A DNA stretch of 14,463 nt. Origin: Hyphomonadaceae bacterium UBA1001 (lineage in GTDB: Bacteria; Pseudomonadota; Alphaproteobacteria; Caulobacterales; Aquidulcibacteraceae). The DNA is taken from NCBI GenBank assembly GCA_002291875.1, contig DBAV01000056.1:1-14463 (forward strand), in the 5' to 3' direction. The notes below the pieces were generated by a model. That model saw only the letters and a list, made by a program, of their open reading frames with translations, made no database searches and was not told the DNA's origin. Positions 14,320 through 14,463 of this stretch are shown here, piece by piece (position 1 is the stretch's first letter; every line of letters begins with the position of its first letter). The position numbers were made by a program, and so were the translations under genes.

Positions 14320-14344
14320 AACCGCCTCCGGGCCCCGCGGTTCC
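14320..14344 (-). promoter_or_regulatory. EcfG-like general-stress promoter (GGAAC-N16-GGTT)
   Basis: On the minus strand GGAAC (14344-14340) is followed by 16 nt and GGTT (14323-14320). Alphaproteobacterial EcfG/SigT promoters are GGAAC-N16/17-CGTT, so the -35 is perfect and the -10 differs by one base. It points toward the hemerythrin gene, leaving a leader of about 100 nt. No sigma-70 promoter of comparable quality was seen there. Function is inferred. Confidence 0.5.
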
Positions 14345-14463
14345 GAGGGCGTTCGCTGGAACGCGCGAGCGGTGTGTCACCCCGGCACGCGCACCGCGCG
14401 GCGGCCTGCGGCGCGCAACGGTCCGTCAATTGTGGGGGAAGGGGGTACGACGCGCGGGGCGGG
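14345..14463. other. Right-edge region with no recognisable gene
   Basis: This stretch holds a 6-bp inverted repeat GCGTTC-GCTG-GAACGC (14349-14364), which begins just left of it in the stress-promoter region, and a CAATTG near 14428, but no convincing coding frame on either strand. Short open frames that cross it lack plausible starts and show no family features. It may be the regulatory region or leader of a gene beyond the window. Confidence 0.4.

Overview
The window reads as chromosomal DNA of a GC-rich alphaproteobacterium. Pointers are the strong GC codon bias, giant type I secreted RTX proteins ending in Asp-Phe-x-Phe, a GGAAC-N16-GGTT element resembling an EcfG-type general-stress promoter, and two genes whose ATG lies 6 nt after a TAnnnT box with no Shine-Dalgarno sequence. 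I cannot assign a genus. No RNA genes, IS elements, phage genes or CRISPR arrays were seen.

Region 1 (1-8898, + strand) holds two tandem RTX calcium-binding proteins. The first is cut by the left window edge (849 codons visible). The second is about 2047 residues and complete. Both consist almost entirely of nonapeptide beta-roll blocks (GGxGxDxLx) alternating with a roughly 36-residue spacer of the form DTxSYxxSxxGVxV...GDAxGDxxxxIEN. I count 8 modules in the first and 20 in the second. Both end in the same 73-residue C-terminal domain (44 of 73 identical by eye), which is the expected signal for ABC-type (type I) secretion. No catalytic or adhesin domain is visible, and no ABC transporter or membrane fusion protein is present in the window. 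The modules fall into three sequence classes with covarying residues, and most have lengths of 79 + 9n residues. This hidden grammar is the most interesting thing here.

Region 2 (9055-12303, + strand) carries two metabolic enzymes: a PuuA-like glutamine synthetase family protein and a three-domain M24B aminopeptidase P (Xaa-Pro aminopeptidase). Each appears to have its own promoter and a leaderless start.

Region 3 (12343-14214, - strand) is a compact operon converging on the aminopeptidase gene. It runs from a hemerythrin-domain protein with a long disordered tail, to an unrecognised 71-residue protein, to a short-chain dehydrogenase whose ATG overlaps the preceding stop (ATGGCTGA). The EcfG-like element lies upstream, which suggests a general-stress operon. 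The last 120 bases on the right hold no gene I can recognise.
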